The notes beneath the pieces are model-generated. The model was not told the DNA's origin. It did no database searches and saw only the letters and a program-made list of their open reading frames with translations. Of a stretch of 6,280 nt of DNA, positions 6,218-6,280 are shown one piece after another. The DNA is from Acidimicrobiia bacterium (GTDB taxonomy: Bacteria > Actinomycetota > Acidimicrobiia > Acidimicrobiales > AC-14), in NCBI GenBank assembly GCA_019243595.1, contig JAFAUA010000425.1, positions 1 through 6,280 of the forward strand, in the 5' to 3' direction. Every line of letters starts with the position of its first letter. Within the stretch, counting starts at the first letter, position 1. The translations under genes were made by a program, and so were the position numbers.

Positions 6218-6280
6218 GATGTCGCCAGTCTGCGCCGGCCCCGCAGGGCGTCAAGAATCAGCCGGTCGTCGCTCGTGATG
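6214..6280 (-). CDS. C-terminal tail of an unidentified upstream gene
   Basis: A minus-strand frame enters from the right edge and gives 21 residues (ITSDDRLILDALRG followed by RRRLATS) before a TGA at 6216-6214. The stop overlaps the GTG of ST1 as GTGA, the same junction type seen twice more in this window, which is the main reason to believe it is a real gene end and the preceding member of the operon. The tail is hydrophilic with a short amphipathic, Arg-rich helix. It is too short to assign to a family. Confidence 0.6.
   Translation of the reverse strand, partial: ITSDDRLILDALRGRRRLATS

Noticed and set aside
1..6280. CRISPR array, tRNA or rRNA genes, insertion-sequence ends, phage genes or defence system
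   Set aside because: No regularly spaced repeats, cloverleaf-like segments, terminal inverted repeats or transposase, nuclease or toxin motifs were seen, and the coding genes leave no room for them.

Overview
The window is GC-rich (roughly two thirds G+C or more by eye) and is filled by one tightly packed set of genes, all on the minus strand, so transcription runs from position 6280 towards position 1. Frequent GTG starts, high GC at third codon positions, a classical lipobox protein and the style of the sulfotransferases suggest a high-GC bacterium, most likely an actinobacterium (Actinomycetota). This is an inference from composition and protein character; no phylogenetic marker is present.

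Layout in transcription order: (1) the last 21 codons of an unidentified gene entering from the right edge (6280-6214); (2) sulfotransferase ST1 (6217-5273); (3) sulfotransferase ST2 (5248-4475); (4) sulfotransferase ST3 (4478-3603); (5) sulfotransferase ST4 (3610-2708); (6) a family 4 glycosyltransferase with a cysteine-bearing insert, GT-A (2696-1458); (7) a second family 4 glycosyltransferase with a DUF1972-like N-terminus, GT-B (1458-331); (8) the N-terminal part of a secreted lipoprotein leaving at the left edge (334-1). Five of the seven junctions are overlaps of 1 to 8 bases and the other two gaps are 24 and 11 bases, so this looks like the interior of one translationally coupled operon. 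I see no promoter, terminator, RNA gene, mobile element or repeat array, and no non-coding stretch longer than 24 bases.

Working model: the two glycosyltransferases build or extend a glycan (exopolysaccharide, capsule or glycolipid), the four non-identical PAPS-dependent sulfotransferases decorate it or its precursors at different positions, and the lipoprotein acts outside the membrane, possibly in processing or binding the product. The sulfotransferase and glycosyltransferase calls rest on clear motifs. The sulfated product, its structure and the lipoprotein's role are inferred. PAPS-synthesis genes, a flippase, a polymerase and an exporter are not in the window. Four consecutive divergent sulfotransferases next to glycosyltransferases is the most notable feature.
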